DNA of 64,000 nt from Zygaena filipendulae. Lineage: Eukaryota; Arthropoda; Insecta; Lepidoptera; Zygaenidae. Positions within the stretch are counted from its first letter, which is position 1. Each line of letters begins with the position of its first letter. Shown in pieces: positions 35,901 to 47,900 of the stretch. The notes below the pieces were generated by a model, which worked only from the letters and a program-made list of their open reading frames with translations, had not been told where the DNA came from and did no database searches. Both the position numbers and the translations under genes were made by a program. Location: NCBI GenBank assembly GCA_907165275.2, contig OU015664.1:7464001-7528000 (forward strand), given 5' to 3'.

Positions 35901-36046
35901 ATGCTGGTAAATACTTTAGTACAAAACTAGCTCCAAAGTTTATAAAATGTACAGTTTTAAATAAGTTTTCTCCTTTAGTGTATGAATTAGGTGATCTTAA
36001 TGGCCACTCATTGGGTAGATGGCACATTAAAGATATTAAATTGTAG
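32849..36046 (+). CDS. pol: TE2 pol polyprotein made by -1 frameshift: protease, RT, RNase H, integrase
   Basis: The frame is open from 32828 and has no ATG near its start; translation is inferred to enter at the gag slippery site, adding about 38 residues before the TTG at 32963. Numbering from 32963: protease GLLDSGSSVTILG (Asp31); RT WRFCLDSRKLNSIT, FGLTNAPATQQRF and YLDD (341-344); RNase H CDAS (Asp493), TEREL (Glu534), TDHAAL (Asp560), PDALSR (Asp603); integrase H680-H687-C717-C720 and Asp750, Asp810, Glu846 (35-residue gap). The C-terminal integrase tail carries a GDIVWRRN block. No stop or frameshift interrupts the 1027 residues after 32963. Confidence 0.94.
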   Translation, partial: LIGENQSCHVNNNTKFSQKEWSDWLSFLKLYTSTYNTSLILNNNNNQSDNERPYVNICVNNLILCGLLDSGSSVTILGNNSHHLFLKQGYKLDQKLRIRVKTASGQDVFSLGVIELPVNFNDLVHKITFHIIPDIEYYLILGIDFWKSFNLLPSCIKNVNLLKPSACISSLNDNFKQILPFKDLTLENQNRAMSIISQFRDISTEVRPLGRTNLVTHRIDTGDHEPIRQRCYRLSPEKQRVLIEEVDTMLQLDVIEPCESPWLSPVLVTPKKDGKWRFCLDSRKLNSITKKDAYKLPFITEILDSLRDAKFLSSVDIAKAFWEIPLAEEDRNKTAFYVQGRGMFRFKVTPFGLTNAPATQQRFMDLLFTPEFENRVFWYLDDIIVISNDFDDHITLLSRVLDRLKYANITINFEKSCFFRQELKYLGYIVDQKGLRTDPDKVKAILDIPVPTTRRELKKFLGTASWYRRFVPNFSTLSGPLNALTSNGKKAPSFKWTSEADVAFTKLKQALVDTPVLACPDFSRPFFVHCDASNFGIGAMLTQEIDGNEKPVAYFSRSLSKQQRNYSITERELLSVILSLEHWRCYLDNGSQFTIYTDHAALQWFLNLDNPSGRLARWSIRLSAFNFVIKHKKGKEHVVPDALSRSVNVDAIDFVSNDDWYNKTYRSCEENQGNLANFKIINGNLYKFISTKSLLTSEYDWKLVIPQEKRNDIIKANHSEPTAGHFGVHKTFKKISLRYFWPGLYNSICKYISLCEVCKSYKYQNHATLGVMGQPKVCCRPFQCLSIDLVGPLPMSRKLNRFMLVVNCCFSKYCLLFPIKRATTNIIYKILEEYVFLVYGIPQTLIMDNGTQFISNQLQELFDRYKIPQVHFVPKYCPQVNSVERYNRTIITAVSTFIENDHRSWDLNLPKIQFAINSSVNEVTGYTPAFLVFGRELVSCGSIYGNEGDGIDNYDDVVFAPRDEYADNIGYLAPVLDSVQTKIWHAHNKNCKYYNLRRKSHEFNVGDIVWRRNYQLSDAGKYFSTKLAPKFIKCTVLNKFSPLVYELGDLNGHSLGRWHIKDIKL

Positions 36047-36158
36047 TTTTCTTTTGCGTACATTTTATCTCTCTATTGTTATATTTATTTTCCTCTTCTT
36101 ATTTTGTGCATACTATAAACTTTCGAATTTTACTTCGCTTCCTCTTGTAAAATTCTCC

Positions 36159-36174
36159 GGGGCGAGCGGGGTAC
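36159..36174 (+). promoter_or_regulatory. TE2 polypurine tract
   Basis: GGGGCGAGCGGGGTAC directly before the 3' LTR. It is purine-rich with two interruptions, and is the expected plus-strand primer. Confidence 0.6.
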
Positions 36175-36846
36175 TGTAACGTGGTGCTAACGCCCATGGA
36201 GGTAGTACGTTCTTTTTTTCATCTAAATTCAAAATTTATTTTTCTTGGGCGTCGGCGTTATTGTTTTGTTTACCTTTTCGGATTCTTTCACGCTGCATAA
36301 AGCAACTACGCTGTGATTTGTCTTTTAAATAAATTAAATGAATATATTATAATCCTTAATATCTGCAAGCTATAATATAATAAAAAATCTACAACTTAAA
36401 TTACAAAAGGAAGCTGTTCACTAAACAGGTATTTAATAGTTTTATTTGTACATTATATTTTAATATTTGTAAGCCTTGATCCAGGTCTCATGTAATATTT
36501 TTATATCACTCACTGGTCTTTTGTGATGTGGCGTGAGACCTGGATGGCTGTCGGCAGGAATTTCATGTTGACAAATGATTCCAGCTTCCTTCTTCGGATA
36601 TCGCAACTACTTTCTTCAACCTATCTACAATCTTTACTTGAAAACTGGATCTTCTGCTGTTCCTGTTCCTTCTTCCTCATGATCTTCGCATCCTGGCCGA
36701 CGCCACTGCAGCTTCGGACTCTACGTCTACCACGGATCGCGAAGGCCAGTGATTGTTTTGTATATATTTAAACTTACTCTTAGATTCTGTACTGATTACA
36801 CAAAATTATAAATTTATGAACCGTGTTTTTCTCACGACCCGTTTCA
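36175..36846 (+). repeat. TE2 3' LTR
   Basis: 672 bp, read side by side with the 5' LTR without finding a difference. It is followed by the AGGT target duplication. It lies 1.87 kb upstream of the GlcAT-I ATG in the same orientation. Confidence 0.95.
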
Positions 36847-36850
36847 AGGT

Positions 36851-37857
36851 AATTATATAAATGACATAGCGCACGTAATAACTTTAGTTACCATAGATCG
36901 ATACGACACTATAAAACTGCTTTGAACCGAAGTCAAAGTAAAGTGACAATGCCACGTAGCTAACGCATACCCGCATTTATATCAAGTTCTAAAAGGAGTC
37001 GGGCAGTGGAGTGCAGCGGGAAACGAACGAGTTACGACCACTATACGTCGGCGGGAAACGTTATTTTAATAAAACTACCCTCACGCCGGCCACATTTATA
37101 AATTTTAATATCAGTTAGGATTTTTTAACAATATCTAACTATTTGGGGTAGGTGCTTAAAGGTAGGTAGATAATAGAGAAAACAAAAACATTAGGCCTAC
37201 GTTGGATACTCAGAACAATGACAGTGGACATAAAGTTAATAAACTGACTTTTAGCGGGTTACTTAAATTTTACCGCGCTTCCTTCGCACTTTTGGGCTCG
37301 CTTATGCGTCACCTAGCGGTGCTAACTGCTAACTTTTTTATGTAGGTACCTTAATAATATACTCTAACATTATTCATAAGATGGCGCTACATTAAGTAGA
37401 TATTTTTATTTACAAGCTTTTATGTTCTATGTTTACAAGTATAATAAAATTAGTTACACACACCACGATACCTATGCTTCTTTTGCTAGTTAATAAAAGA
37501 AAGAAATAAATTATTAAAGTTATAATAAATAAATAAGTAATTTCTCTTAGTTTAGCATTAATTCAGAAAAGGCAAGATATATTTATACATGAAATATTTT
37601 ATAGAAGTAATTATTCAGTGGTTCGTGCACTAAATTGCTAAAATGTAATATAAATTACTAATTAAAAAATACTCTGTCGATGTCGGCATCGACACCTTTT
37701 TTCTTTTTTTAATGTGACAACTGACAAAAATCACAATAGTCGCCTTGGAAACGGAAAATCGACCGACCGTCATCGGTCTGTCACGTCTGAGTTCTGACAT
37801 AAGGTCTGCGTTCCGTGGCTTTGGGTACATCTAAAGCCACGGTTCGCAGGCCTGAGG
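36851..37857. other. Unassigned sequence between TE2 and the GC-rich element
   Basis: A balanced-GC stretch at 36980-37100, then AT-rich. The CCGTGG hairpin at 37813-37842 begins the motif cluster. No gene seen. Confidence 0.45.
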
Positions 37858-38437
37858 CGGGTTCCGTGGATTTGCACAAGTGCAATCAAACGCGCTCGAG
37901 CGCGGCGCTCTCTACCCGTTCCGTGGCTTGGTGAAATTTTACTCTGACAGCTGTCAGAACGTAGTTTCACCCGTTCCGTGGCTCAGAGTGCAGCAACCCA
38001 AAAAAAAACAAAAACACACAAACAACTAAGTACGCCCATACCCACGGAAAGCACACCAGGCGTTGTTCAGTTAAAATTTAACTCATTTGAGTTGCTACCA
38101 AGCCACGGAACGATCGAGTTATTATAACCTCAAAATATTTGAAATTTTAGGCGCCATTTGTTTTCTCAACTCACATCACATTGCGAATAAGACTGTCTTA
38201 CAGCCAATTATAAACTTTTTGTGACTGCGTCTTTTTCGACGAATTCGGTTTTTGGCGCAAACTTCGCACTTCTTAAACATCACATAGCTGTCAGAGTGAA
38301 AATTAACTTGCTTCGGTTTGTTTGGTTGCTGCACTGCCATGGAAGGAGTGAAACTACGCTCTGGCAGCTGTCAAATTTCACCAAGTCACGGAACGGGTAG
38401 AAGCGCGCTCGAGTGCACGTGCGAATCCACGGAACGC
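37858..38437. mobile_element. GC-rich long inverted-repeat element upstream of GlcAT-I
   Basis: Left arm 37858-37998 and right arm 38323-38437 are imperfect reverse complements. Both contain, in mirrored order, TTGCTGCACT, a GTGAAACTACG block, CAGCTGTCA, TTTCACCAAG, CACGGAACGGGTAG, CGCGCTCGAG and TCCACGGAAC. The spacer is about 320 bp. A further CCGTGG hairpin sits outside the left arm (37813-37842). No transposase frame was seen, so a foldback or MITE-like transposon is the simplest reading. It ends about 275 bp before the GlcAT-I ATG and may overlap the promoter. Confidence 0.6.
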
Positions 38438-38712
38438 AACTCTGCTGAAAAAATAAATCTTTTATTTCGTCTGAGATCCGGTCCGGTTAGTTTAGTTTAC
38501 ATTTTTGGTTTGTCGATGAACCACAAATCACAAAATCTGAAAGCAATTTAGCAATAAAGATTTTTTACATGAAATAAAAATATCGAAATTCGTAGTGATA
38601 ATTGCGTTTCTTTGCACTCAACACGTACCTATTAACAACTAGAGATTATTCGTGCAGCCTCGTACAGCTAAATTATTTAGTGTTTCATACAGTGATAAGT
38701 GAAACATCAAAG

Positions 38713-38909
38713 ATGTTGCCTTTTGTCAATAAGAAAAAGCAGTATTTGGTTTTTGGAATGTTGATTTTTGTGGTGTTGTTTTTCATTAATACTAGGCCAG
38801 CGTTCCAATGTCAGCTCTCATCTGGTTACCAGGTTTCAAGCTATCTTCCCACAATATACGGGATAACTCCTACTTACGCGAGGCTAGCGCAAAAAGCGGA
38901 TCTTACAAG
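38713..38909 (+). CDS. GlcAT-I: GlcAT-I exon 1: membrane anchor and start of donor-binding domain
   Basis: Codes residues 1-65 plus two bases of codon 66. The N-terminus MLPFVNKKK is basic, followed by a roughly 15-residue hydrophobic helix ([15 protein letters not shown]), which gives a type II Golgi topology. The exon ends ACAAG/GTAAGT, a strong donor, in phase 2. The frame is open upstream to 38602 but without another ATG. The leader before the ATG is AT-rich and contains no obvious TATA box. Confidence 0.93.
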
Positions 38910-41900
38910 GTAAGTCACAAATAACAAATAGTAATTCGTGATGATACTGTCCTCGATTACATACTTTATGTGCTACCTTGATGATCACTTTGTATACTTT
39001 GTAATAGATCTTGGTTTATGATTACGTAAACCTAATAGCTTTAAAACGTACTGTATGTCTCAGTAACTTCATAATACAGAGCGAGTCTCTATAAAGTGCA
39101 CATATGAAAATAGGTGAAACTAGACCCAATTTCATCAACTAGAAAAATTATAAAAAAAAACAGTTTTTTTTGTTTTTATAACCAGCTGTGAACCCTTTGT
39201 AAAAAACTTTGTTAAACAATATATATTTTATTTATTTAAATTTTTGTCTGTCTGTTTGTTCCGCCTAATCTCTGAAACGGCTGGATCAATTTTTACCAAA
39301 CTTTTACTGGTAGATAGCTAATGTTATAAAAGCCAGGCTACTTTTATTTAAGAAAAAAGTTCCTGCAGGAATTCTGAAATACATGGGTGAAACACAGCTA
39401 TTAATATACTAAAATAGTTGGTAAAATACAAAGTCTACAATCAGTTTGATAATAATATAATAATAGATATAATCCTACTAATATTATAAATGCAAAAGTT
39501 TGTAAGTATGGATGGATGGATGGATGGATGGATGAATGTTTGTTACTCTTTCACACAAAAACTACTGGATGGATTTAAATGAAACTTTACAATAATATAG
39601 CTTATACATCAGATTAACACATAGGGTACTTTTTATCCCGGAATTCCCATGGGAACTCTGAAATTAGTGTGGGTGAAACCGCAGGGCACAAGTAGTATTA
39701 GATAATAATATAATAGTAGATTTGTGTGTTGTGAAGTGGACTTTATTATATAATCCACTTCAAAACACACAGATCTACATGATCCCACAGTAAGCTATTA
39801 TTAGCTTTATCAGTAGTATTAAGAAGGTCTATACTAGTATTTAAGTTACAGTAAATTGAAGCAAAAAAATGTACAGTTAGGAATATTCTATCTGTTAATC
39901 TCTAAATCGGATCTTATTTTGACAGTAAATCAGTATTATAATTTGATTTTGAATTTCAATTCATGATTTAGATACACCATGCTAGGATCACTTACCCAGC
40001 AACCATTTTGATAAATTTTGTTTCATAAATAGGTTATCACAGACACTTATGTTGGTGAAGAATTTTCACTGGATTGTCATTGAAGATTCGGAGAAGAAAA
40101 CAAAACTCGTTGAGAATTTGCTCAATGATTCTACACTCAAATACACACATCTCAATGTGAAGACACAGAAGACCAAGCATTCCACCGTATGTATACTTTT
40201 TCATACAAATAACTGAATGGAATATATTATGTTCAATTGTTTGATCCTATTAAGTTAGGGAATTATTTGTTTATTGAGGATATAAATTTTAATAATAATA
40301 CAGTATTAACCTTTCAGTTTTGACAAGTATGTATCAAGTATATTATGAATTATCTAATATTTGTATAACTAGGCAATACAGTTATATTTGGTATGCCAAT
40401 TATACTTAGTCAATTAAATATTTACCATATAAGTACACAGTGTTCCAGAAATGTCTGGACATTAACTGCAGTGCAGTACTATTCAGACCTGACTGAATAA
40501 TCGTTTTTAACTATGGACACTTTTATGAATTTTATTTTTATTTATTTTATCATTTCCATACAAGCTCCTATGTAAACTATCCTTTATGCATTACTCTTTA
40601 TCTAAACTGGCAATTGGATTCACAAGATTGACACACATAAACTTTTCAAAGTTTCAATAGCAGAATTCACATGAGCAAGTGATTAGTGTTGTGGTCTGAG
40701 TAGAGCTTTATTTGTGATAATGTGCAAATGAAATGCAAATAGCACTATGTGTGGTAGTGAGTAGTATGATTGTATTTTTTTCTATGAGTATAATCAGCAA
40801 CATAGCCTGTATAAAGGCTATTTCATAATGTATACCTTTATTAGGTTCATTAAAATAAAGTCTCAAGTAACTTTAATAACAAACAGTTTTTGAGTATTAG
40901 CTATTCTGTTGTAAAATATGTGCAGTAAAGGCTATAGAACTATAAGAAGCCCCCTTTACAGTTAATGTATAACCCCAGGAACATGGCCATACTAAACATG
41001 TTGTGTTTTTAGACAACAATTTGTAACATGTACCTATATAAAAATGTGTTAAAAATACATTATACCAATATATATATATATATATTATTACCAATGGGTA
41101 ATTAGTAATTACTCATTTGAATATTAAATTTGTAATTAAATACGTGATCAATTTTATTCTCCATTTACCCATCATTATAATCTTTTCCATAATCAGTAAC
41201 AAGACTTAGCTCAGATGACTGTTAGTTACTAAGGTTAACAGCTTACCTAGGCATCTAGTTATATATCTTATTTCTGCAGCATTTTAAACTTGATATAAAA
41301 AAGTTGAAAAAGTAGGTGCCAAAATTACTACTTTTAGCAGTTATGTATTACTAGCCGTTCCCCGCGGTTTCACCCGCGTTAGTTTCGGAAATAAAAGTAG
41401 GTACTTCCCCGATATTTATAGGTAGTAGCGTTAATTTCGGAGTTCCCGTGGGAATTATGGGATAAAAAGTAGCCTATGTCCTTCTCTGTACCCCTGACAA
41501 CGTGTATGCAAAATGTCGTGGTGATCGGTTGAGCCGTTTAGCCGTGAAAGCGTATCAAATAAGCAAACAGACTCACTTTCACATTTATAATATTAAAATA
41601 TTATGTTTACAGCAGCGCGAGCGTTATCATTAAAAAATAGTTAGTAGGTAATTATCCCCATTTTAAATAACTATGTGATTTGAAGGAACTTACACATTTC
41701 AGGTATTGGATATCAATGTCTGCCTATTTAAAACAGGACCTACAACATTCACCCGTTGGTATTGTGTATGTTAGATTGTTTTAAAAATTCATTATTTGTG
41801 ACAGAGTGATGCTTACTTGTTGCACAATATTCAATAGTCTTTATTAAATAAAAGAAAAATATATATAATTAATTTGATTGCGATTGTTCATAATTGAATT

Positions 41901-44900
41901 GATTGATTGATTGATTTAATTTGACTGTGCATCAATTCATCATTCATGTGTTTTTTTTTTATCAAACCTAAAGTGCAAGTTTAGTATGTATAACCTAATA
42001 AAACTTGGATGTTGTGCAATCAACTTTAATAAAGCTGACAAAATTAACTGGATTTGTGAATTGAAACTAAAATTTCAGTATCTGTTTGAAAGACAAACCT
42101 ACTTAATAAGTTAGTTTTTTTTACATACATAGATAGTAAAATTTCATAAAATATTCGTTTATTAAGAAGAAAAGCAGTACCAAACACTCATTTTTCATTA
42201 CCAAACACGGATAAAACTACGTTTTCTAAAAATGAAACCTAGCTATACGTAGATCGATTAATCGCCCCCGAAACCCCCCATGCATACTAAATTTCATGAA
42301 AATCTTTGGAGCCGTTTCCAAGATTCAGATTATATACATTCGTTTAAAGATAGTAGATAGATAGATAGATAACCCAAGACATCTACCAACTCCTAGAAAG
42401 GTCTCTTGGCTTTACAATATTGTCAAAAAATTACATATCTACTTATTTTATAAACTCCATAAATCGTTAATATTTTTTTTTATGAACCATAATAATAAAT
42501 TCGAATACCTAATAAGCCTGTACAAATTTAATTTTCTAATTATTATTTCATATTGTTTCTACAGTATTTTGTATTTTATAACCAAATATATTTCTCAGTA
42601 CGTAAATTGGAATGCTTTCTTTTTTCTTTTTCTTTTAGAACATTACATCAAAGGTAACAAGTTAGAATTGTGCCTAATATACTTACTTACTGTATATTTT
42701 TAATTTAGCAGTCTATTGCCGTAACGTAGCGTTTTCCTTCTACGTAACCAGTTGCCTACACTAACGATTATTCGTACGAAAGTCGAAACCAAAACTCCTG
42801 CTACGTGAATCTTCGTACATAACTGGTTGCGAAAGGGGAAAATTAATTATTTCACCGGTTTCGTAGAACTAACGGTTTCGTAGGCGGCCGAAGGGGTTCA
42901 AGTAGGAATCAACGTCGACTTTATGTTAAAACTCTTGTTTCTAATACTTATGCCGGTTTTCATTTAGGTAACTATATAGAAACTTCATTAAAGTTTTTAC
43001 TTCATGTTTCCAGGCCAGCGGCGTGGAACAACGAAACATGGCGCTGGATTGGCTGCGGAATCATTTGAAGAACTCTGAAGACAAGAATGGAGTTGTTTAT
43101 TTCATGGATGACGACAATACGTATTCAATCAAAATATTTGATGAGGTAAGAGTTACGGCCGGTGTTTCTCTGATGTCATAGCCCTGTGTCTTACCACTCT
43201 ATAAAATTTCGTCTCCAGATAGGTTCCTACCAAATTGACCAGCCACCAGGCGTTTTAGATACCTAGCAGATTAAAAATTAATATTCGTTACGTATATATT
43301 ATTTACTAAACCTTGATTGTCGAAGAAGGAGATTCTTGAATCATTCAGTTCTTTTTAGGGTTTCGTAGTTCAAAAGAAAAGGAACCCACATAACATAATT
43401 TAGTTGTTTAATTGTCTGTCCTTCTGATCTGAACTGCTCTCAAGTAAGTCAGTAAGACAGTTGGAGACATATTTTCATAATTTTAATCAATATTTTTTTT
43501 ATAAATATCTATACCTTTTATGGGTCCACTTTTATACAAGATTGGTTGTAGGTTCCTTTTTATGGCAAAAGTATTTAATAATTAGATATGCGTATTATAT
43601 ATCATTGTACGTGGTCCGACATAATATACCTACGAGTATCTAGTTTTATTACAATTTAAGTGATAAAACAGTTGCAGCTGCTTTCGTATCACTACATAGT
43701 ATAAAACAAAGTAGCTTTCTCTGTCCCTATATCCCTATGTATGCTTAAATTTTTAAAACTACGCAACGGATTTTGATGCGGTTTTCACCAATAGATAGAG
43801 TGATTCATGAGGAAGGTTTATAACTATATTTTATCCTGGAATTCCCGCGGGAACTCCGAAATTACCGCGGATTAAACCGCGCGGGTCAGTTAGTTTGTCA
43901 ATGCCAAATACATATTTACAATAGTTAAAAATTGTACTACCCAATTAGTAAGTAGAAGGCACCTAATGAATGCACAAACTTGCCTAGAGCTGCAGAAATG
44001 GTGGACCGTTTCTTCAATTAATTATTTGCATACCTACTAGCCTACGTCCTCCCCTGACAACGTGTATGCAAAATTTCATGATGATCGGTTGAGACTGGCG
44101 TGAAAGCATAACAAGGAAATAAACTCACGTTCGCATTTTTATCAGTAAGGGTTTAAATTATTATTAAAGTTTTTATCTAAGAGAACTAATCTTTAAAATT
44201 TGTCATTTTCGAAAATATGTCTATTATCCAGTCTATCATTGTAAATGAGTAGGTATCCGTTTGCATACTTATACGTTGTCAAGTAGATATATAGTGTACA
44301 GAAAAGCACATTCCCGGTAAGTACTCCGAGATTAACGCGGGTAAAACCACGGTAAAACAGTCAGAAATATATGGAAAAAACACACAATTCGCAAACACTA
44401 ATCGCTACAATACAATAAATTAAGTACTATGTAAGGGTTTATCGCATAATATTTACTTCATTCACGCAAAGTGCGTATTTTTATCTAAAAAAGTTTTAAT
44501 CATATTTGCTTTTTTAGGTGATAATATGTATTTCAGTTAGATTAATATGCCTACAATGTATGAGCGTTATAGTTAAAATGTTTATAAGACATAATTGTCG
44601 TTTTACTTTCAGATATGATGGTAAGTAAATAGTGTGGAAAATCTGTACGATTACTGAAAGGAAACACTAACAAACTGAAAACAATACTTGAATCACTTTA
44701 ATAATTGTTATAATCTAATAATGTAGTGTTCCTAAAAATCAATAATCTCAACAAGTCTCACGAAATCACACTGTAGATAGGTACATGAGTATCATAATGA
44801 GTATCAGAATATCAAAGGTATACGTAGATAACTGTTTCATAGGTTTCCGCCCCGATCGACTTTGGATTCTCTATAGGTGGACTCAAAGACATTATAAGAG

Positions 44901-47900
44901 AATAGACAAACAATACAAACTTTTACTATGCAATCCACGTCAACCGATTTTTGCGGGGGGAATGATCAAAATAAAACCAATCACATCATTGCGACGCAAT
45001 CAAATACCAGTCACCACAAAGTACATTTCAAATAGCCAATGACATCGCTTTTCGTCAAGTGGTATCTATCGACAATATTATCTGCTAGCCAACGGCATTT
45101 TGTTAGCATGAGATCATTTGACCGCTGCATGGTTCAAGGGGAAAGCTTAGCGGCCGAGCGTATTGTCAATCTATTATCTTTCAATATCTATGGGTGGACT
45201 CAATGAAGAAGATTTAGGAAAAGTTTCTCAGTGACGAAAGAGTTTCAATTCGCTCAGTTATTTATTTTTTGTATCTGTATTCTTTGTTTCTAGATACCAG
45301 AAATGTACGTACAGGTAGTACAAGTACAAGCAGGTACCTACAGATAAGTATATGTACCCACATAGGATACTTTTATCCCGTGGGAACTCTGAAATTAACG
45401 AGGTTTAAATCGCGGGGAACAGCTAGTAAAATTGTACGGGTACCTACCTATATTTTTTGTTTTAAACCTCACACAGGAAATAAAATATAATTTATTAGTA
45501 GGTATGTATACATTCAATAAAATATACTTCCAAACAGTGTTTTTAATTACGCGAATAAGCACACTAATGAAGCAACAATCTGTTTTTTGTAGACATTTAT
45601 AAAGTATTAGGTAATTTTGTGTTTAACTATAGTGCAATGACACATTCATAATATTTTATTGTTTACATTCAAGTAATTCCATTTCGTGCGCTTCATTCCA
45701 CACTTGTTTATTATTATTACTGTAAGAAGTAAACAGTTAATTGTTATCCCGCTATGTACATACTAATAATAAATAAATAGTTGCAGTTACAATACAGTAA
45801 AACAGTTTAATAGATAAAGAGTGGCATTAGGTATTCGTAATGCGCTTAGATATTACACTATCCAATTTCTAAGGACCCTAATTAGGAAATCGGGATGTGT
45901 AATCGAAGCTAGAAAAGTTGGTTACTAAATTGTATCCGATTTAGATTCCCTTAAAATTGGATAGCGCGAGCGTTATAAACGTTTCAATGTCCTTTTTCCT
46001 AAATCATAAAACCTATTTGGGTACATATATCTATTGTATGTTTTAAGGTGTAAGCTATAAGGTATAATAATACAGGCGCATAATATTCAGGTTCCAGCTT
46101 TAGTCTACTTAAAATTTCGAAATCGATTAATCAATGTCAAAAACTAATCCGTCCAACATATTCAACTTGATGGTTATGTTCGATTACACCGAATCGACTT
46201 AAAATGTCTCCTCATAATAATATATTTACTGTTCAACTCGGGAACTTTGTTCGGTGATTAAAAGTATCCTATGTCACTCAGTGTTTCTGTAACTTCCTAT
46301 GAGTGAAAGAACTTTGAGAACCGTTTTAATAGATTATAGTTCCGGCGATTACTCTCCTACAAACAAACTTCCCTATTTTCATTTTATTTAAAAGTGTAGG
46401 TGTTCCCTCGAGGTTTCGCCGCGTAAACTTCGAGACTCCTTCGGAAACGCTTTGTTCCGGGACTCAGTTATATACCTATATGTATTTATAATTATTTATC
46501 GAATTCAAAATTACAATATAGAAAAATTACACGTCAACTTTACACGTAACTACATTTCACGTAAATATTTACTTTGATTGAGGTGACATGTTCCAGAGAT
46601 TTTCCTTCTAATTACAAATTTACAAATTTTACCTCAACAATATTTTGTAGGTAGGTACGTCTGTGAATAGTATAAATTAAAAGACGGAATTCGCTTCCAT
46701 TGTTATTTTATTATATTAGTCAGTCATGGAATATTTGTGTAGGTTGTAACATGGAGTAAAAGTAATGTACCTAGTACCTATACCTACGTTACATATACTT
46801 ACTTAAAAAAAAGGAGGAATCCCTTAGAAAACGCCAATTTCATATGTAAGGACTTAATATTATGCATTCTGCGTAACGATAATATTATAGTATTGGTATT
46901 AATTTTTATTTGGACACTTCGACGGTTCTTACCTCCGGTAGTCTCCGTGCTTTCCTCCTTCTTGAATCCACATTCGCACGACTTAAATTTATACCTACAC
47001 AGTTACCCAACCTACACACGACGTGCCTAGGTATATGATTAAAATAGCAAAACCGATGTTGTTATTTCAGATGCGTAAAATAAACAAAGTCGGCGTTTGG
47101 CCGGTCGGCATAGTGGGCGGTATGCGCGTGGAGATGCCTCTAGCTGCAAACGGCAAGGTAGTCGGCTTCAACGCTGTATGGAAGTCCTTCAGACCCTTCC
47201 CCATCGACATGGCCGGCTTCGCAATCAACACGACGCTGTTCCTGAGCCATCCGGAGGCAAAGTTCTCGAGGAAAGTGCAGTCCGGATTTCAGGTTAATTT
47301 CATCTATTATTATCATATCACTCGTAAACATCGAAATTTCCATGTCATAGAGCCTAAAGGGACGAAAAAGTGTCGGTAGGTACTTATACTCAATCATTCA
47401 AGTATTTCTTAGTTAAAATCAAATGCTGTTAATTGTTTAAGCGCATCGCACTTGAGAACGTCTCGCGTCTGGATCAATTTGAATTATTACTGTTTTTTAA
47501 ATGTTGCCTGTAAAATTGAGAATAACAAAAGTGTCCTTTTTTGTAGGTACACATTATAAGGTAGGTATTTTGTAGATTTATTGAAATTCGACAGGACAAT
47601 TAACGTCTTTCGCAAAACTGCTCGCTTTTGCTTTTGTGGAATTCCCACAAGAACTTTCTATAATATGTTTGGATGTTTGTTGCTCAATCACGCGAAAACG
47701 GCTAAACATAATATTTGAATGAAGTCTAGCACACGGATAGTATTATTACCTTGGTTAACACATAGAATATTTTTAATCCCGGAATTGGCTACTTGACTAA
47801 TCGTCGTATAGATTAGTAAAAAATATTCGACACGTATTTTGTCTTTTTTTACGTAATCAATAAATAACTGCGATACAATATTGAGTTAAAATTTCGCGTG

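Larger units (their letters stand above)
30722..36846 (+). mobile_element. TE2: complete Ty3/gypsy-type LTR retrotransposon
   Basis: Two 672-bp LTRs (30722-31393, 36175-36846), identical by eye, TGTAAC...TTTCA. Target duplication AGGT (30718-30721, 36847-36850). Layout is LTR, tRNA-Lys-type primer site, gag, pol in the -1 frame (PR-RT-RH-IN), purine tract, LTR. Only 128 bases separate the pol stop from the 3' LTR, so there is no env. Pol differs strongly from TE1 in sequence, so they are separate lineages. The open frames and identical LTRs point to a recent, possibly mobile copy. Confidence 0.96.

Noticed and set aside
36047..36174. Possible env gene after TE2 pol
   Set aside because: Only 128 bases before the LTR; TE1 has none at all.
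39508..39535. Tandem GGAT units considered as CRISPR-like or satellite
   Set aside because: Only about six 4-base units, no spacers; simple repeat within a family A copy. No CRISPR array is expected in an insect genome.
47097..47397. Alternative frames on both strands over GlcAT-I exon 4
   Set aside because: Shadows of the GT43 coding exon.
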